DNA of 5,588 nucleotides from NCBI GenBank assembly GCA_937885175.1, contig CAKZZO010000011.1:1-5588 (forward strand), given 5' to 3'. Shown here one piece after another: positions 4,086-5,588 of the stretch. The stretch is from an uncultured Treponema sp. Its GTDB lineage: Bacteria > Spirochaetota > Spirochaetia > Treponematales > Treponemataceae. The first letter of the stretch is position 1. Each line of letters opens with the position of its first letter. The notes beneath the pieces are model-generated. The model did no database searches and was not told where the DNA came from. It saw only the letters and a list, made by a program, of their open reading frames with translations. The position numbers and the translations under genes were made by a program.

Positions 4086-5522
4086 ATGGGCGGAATATTT
4101 GGTGTCGTTTCTCAGGACGATTGCTCTTTGGATTTGTTTTTTGGCGTGGACTACCATTCACATTTGGGAACGCGTCGCGGTGGTATGGCCGTCTATCGGC
4201 ATGACAACAAATTTCAGCGGGCAATTCATAACATTCAGAATTCCCCTTTCCGTACAAAATTTGAAAATGACGTGGCAGAGATGAAAGGGCATGTGGGAAT
4301 CGGCTGTATCAGTGACTATGAGCCTCAGCCCTTGATTGCCCGCTCGCATTTGGGACGCTTTGCGCTGACTACGGTTGGCATTGTAACGAATAAGGATGAA
4401 CTTTCCAAAGAATTGCTGGATAACGGCGGTGCATTTTTGGAAATGAGTGGTGGCGAAATCAACCAGACGGAACTCATTCTTGCGATGATTAACACGCAAA
4501 AGACTATTCTTGAAGGCATTCAGTACGTGCAGTCAAAAATTCAGGGTTCAATCACCATGCTGGTCTGTACTCCTGACGGCATTTACGGTGCCCGTGACAA
4601 AATGGGTCGAACTCCCCTGCAAATCGGTATAAAAAAAGACGCGCAGGGAAAAATCCTAGCCCATTGCCTTTCATTTGAAAGTTTTGCCTATCTGAATCTT
4701 GGCTATACCGATGAACATGAGTTGGGACCGGCGGAAATAGTCTATGTGACTGCTGACCGCTTTGAAGTGTTGCAAGAGCCGCAGAAAGAGATGAAAATCT
4801 GTACCTTCCTGTGGATTTATTACGGCTATCCCACGGCATGTTATGAGGGCGTGAACGTAGAAGCCATGCGCTATAACTGCGGAAAATACTTGGCTCGCCG
4901 CGACCATGATGACAACATCCATCCGGACTGTGCGGCAGGCGTTCCCGATAGCGGCACGGCACATGCAATCGGCTATGCGAATGAGGCGGGCATTCCCTTT
5001 ACCCGTCCCTTTATCAAATACACTCCTACCTGGCCGCGCTCATTTATGCCTACAAGCCAGGATCAGCGCAACTTGATTGCACACATGAAGCTGATTCCCG
5101 TGCCGCAGTTGATTAAGGGAAAGAGCATTCTGTTGATTGATGATTCGATTGTGCGCGGAACTCAGTTGCGTGAGACTACAGACTTTTTGTATCAGTCTGG
5201 TGCAAAAGAAGTGCATGTCCGTCCGGCATGTCCGCCCATTATGTTTGGCTGTAAGTATTTGAATTTCAGTCGCTCAAAGAGTGAGTTGGATTTGATTGCC
5301 CGCCGTGTGGTCAAGCAGTTTGAAGGTGAGAATGTAAGCGATGAGGTGCTGGCAAAATACTGTGACCCCGACACTCCCGAATATGCAAAAATGCAGGAAG
5401 AAATCCGCAAGCAGTTGCACTTTACCACGCTCCGCTTCCATCGCCTTGATGACATGCTTGATTCCACCGGCCTAGACCACTGCAAACTCTGCACCTACTG
5501 TTGGAATGGTAGGGAGCGTTAA
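4086..5522 (+). CDS. purF: Amidophosphoribosyltransferase homologue with a degenerate glutaminase domain
   Basis: PurF makes 5-phosphoribosylamine from PRPP and glutamine, the first committed step of purine synthesis. The protein is 478 aa, full length for PurF. The C-terminal phosphoribosyltransferase half is well kept: VPDSG 286-290, PFIKYTPTWPRSFM 308-321, and the PRPP loop LLIDDSIVRGTQ 349-360. Fe-S ligands like those of the Bacillus enzyme are present: Cys239 (KICTF), Cys389 (FGCKY) and a C-terminal Cys466-x2-Cys469-x2-Cys472. The N-terminal Ntn-type glutaminase half (about 1-230) keeps its fold landmarks, such as HLGTRRGGMAVY 26-37 and MGIGH-like VGIGC 70-74. The catalytic residues are replaced: Cys1 is Gly (MGGIFG), HVRY with Arg73 is CISD, HNGNLTN with Asn101 is TVGIVTN, and SDSE with Asp127 is NQTE. 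It probably uses free ammonia or a partner, or has another role. From memory, related MGG-type proteins occur in other anaerobes. A strong terminator follows directly. Confidence 0.93.
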   Translation: MGGIFGVVSQDDCSLDLFFGVDYHSHLGTRRGGMAVYRHDNKFQRAIHNIQNSPFRTKFENDVAEMKGHVGIGCISDYEPQPLIARSHLGRFALTTVGIVTNKDELSKELLDNGGAFLEMSGGEINQTELILAMINTQKTILEGIQYVQSKIQGSITMLVCTPDGIYGARDKMGRTPLQIGIKKDAQGKILAHCLSFESFAYLNLGYTDEHELGPAEIVYVTADRFEVLQEPQKEMKICTFLWIYYGYPTACYEGVNVEAMRYNCGKYLARRDHDDNIHPDCAAGVPDSGTAHAIGYANEAGIPFTRPFIKYTPTWPRSFMPTSQDQRNLIAHMKLIPVPQLIKGKSILLIDDSIVRGTQLRETTDFLYQSGAKEVHVRPACPPIMFGCKYLNFSRSKSELDLIARRVVKQFEGENVSDEVLAKYCDPDTPEYAKMQEEIRKQLHFTTLRFHRLDDMLDSTGLDHCKLCTYCWNGRER

Positions 5523-5523
5523 G

Positions 5524-5547
5524 AAAACTCTGCGGTGCAGAGTTTTT
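5524..5547 (+). terminator. Intrinsic terminator of purF
   Basis: AAAACTCTGC (5524-5533) pairs with GCAGAGTTTT (5537-5546) around a GGT loop, a perfect 10-bp stem ending in TTTTT (5543-5547). It starts 1 nt after the stop codon. The same arms work on the minus strand (AAAAA upstream, TTTT downstream), so it may be bidirectional. Confidence 0.88.
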
Positions 5548-5554
5548 AGCGAGT

Positions 5555-5584
5555 CTCCGAGCAGCTGTGCTGCGAAGGCGGGAG
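5555..5584. repeat. Small nested inverted repeat at the window edge
   Basis: GCAGC (5561-5565) and GCTGC (5569-5573) form a hairpin with a TGT loop, nested inside CTCC (5555-5558) and GGAG (5581-5584). It resembles the 3-nt-loop hairpins upstream of coaBC and may belong to the same kind of intergenic palindrome. It may continue beyond the window. No gene is visible in 5523-5588. Confidence 0.35.
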
Positions 5585-5588
5585 GGAG

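Noticed and set aside
4158..4968. Antisense ORFs inside purF
   Set aside because: Shadow frames of a strongly recognised gene, without ribosome sites or motifs.

Overview
The window looks like an ordinary, compact piece of bacterial chromosome: six protein genes, one tRNA, and short intergenic gaps with recognisable sigma70-type promoters and hairpins. There are no insertion sequences, phage genes or CRISPR. From the flavour of the proteins (an MGG-type PurF, a GIKHCGKST shikimate-kinase-like protein, a Cys-tailed SlyD) I lean towards a host-associated anaerobe, most likely a Treponema-like spirochaete. This is an impression from memory, not a database result. Textbook TTGACA/TATAAT promoters argue against Bacteroidetes, whose PurF otherwise resembles this one.

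Layout. 1-248: no convincing gene; a cluster of three GC-rich hairpins, then the ribosome binding site of coaBC. 249-1818 (+): coaBC (coenzyme A synthesis) and, 25 nt later, a small MIF-family tautomerase, probably one operon. It converges on an initiator tRNA-fMet (2008-1936, minus), and both appear to use one bidirectional terminator (1903-1934). The tRNA has a perfect consensus promoter whose -35 box contains the stop codon of the next gene upstream on the minus strand, a PrsW-like intramembrane protease (2747-2049). Divergent from that gene is a shikimate-kinase-like gene (2812-3444, +), which converges with slyD (3989-3471, minus). Divergent from slyD is purF (4086-5522, +), closed by a strong intrinsic terminator and followed by another small hairpin at the window edge.

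Function. CoaBC, PurF and the shikimate-kinase-like protein are small-molecule biosynthesis enzymes. SlyD is a peptidyl-prolyl isomerase and metallochaperone, tRNA-fMet starts translation, and the PrsW-like protein is a membrane protease of unknown target. The genes do not form one pathway.

Most notable points: (i) PurF keeps its phosphoribosyltransferase half and Fe-S cysteines but lacks every catalytic residue of its glutaminase half that I can align (Cys1, Arg73, Asn101, Asp127). (ii) Three genes (prsW-like, shikimate-kinase-like, slyD) have no Shine-Dalgarno and a -10 box 6-7 nt before the ATG, which predicts leaderless mRNAs, while coaBC, the tautomerase and purF have good Shine-Dalgarno sites. 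(iii) The prsW-like and shikimate-kinase-like promoters share the same -35 bases. (iv) The last codons of purF can form a 12-bp helix with the 3' arm of its own terminator. (v) The shikimate-kinase-like protein lacks a shikimate-binding arginine. I did not find a clear new multi-gene system.
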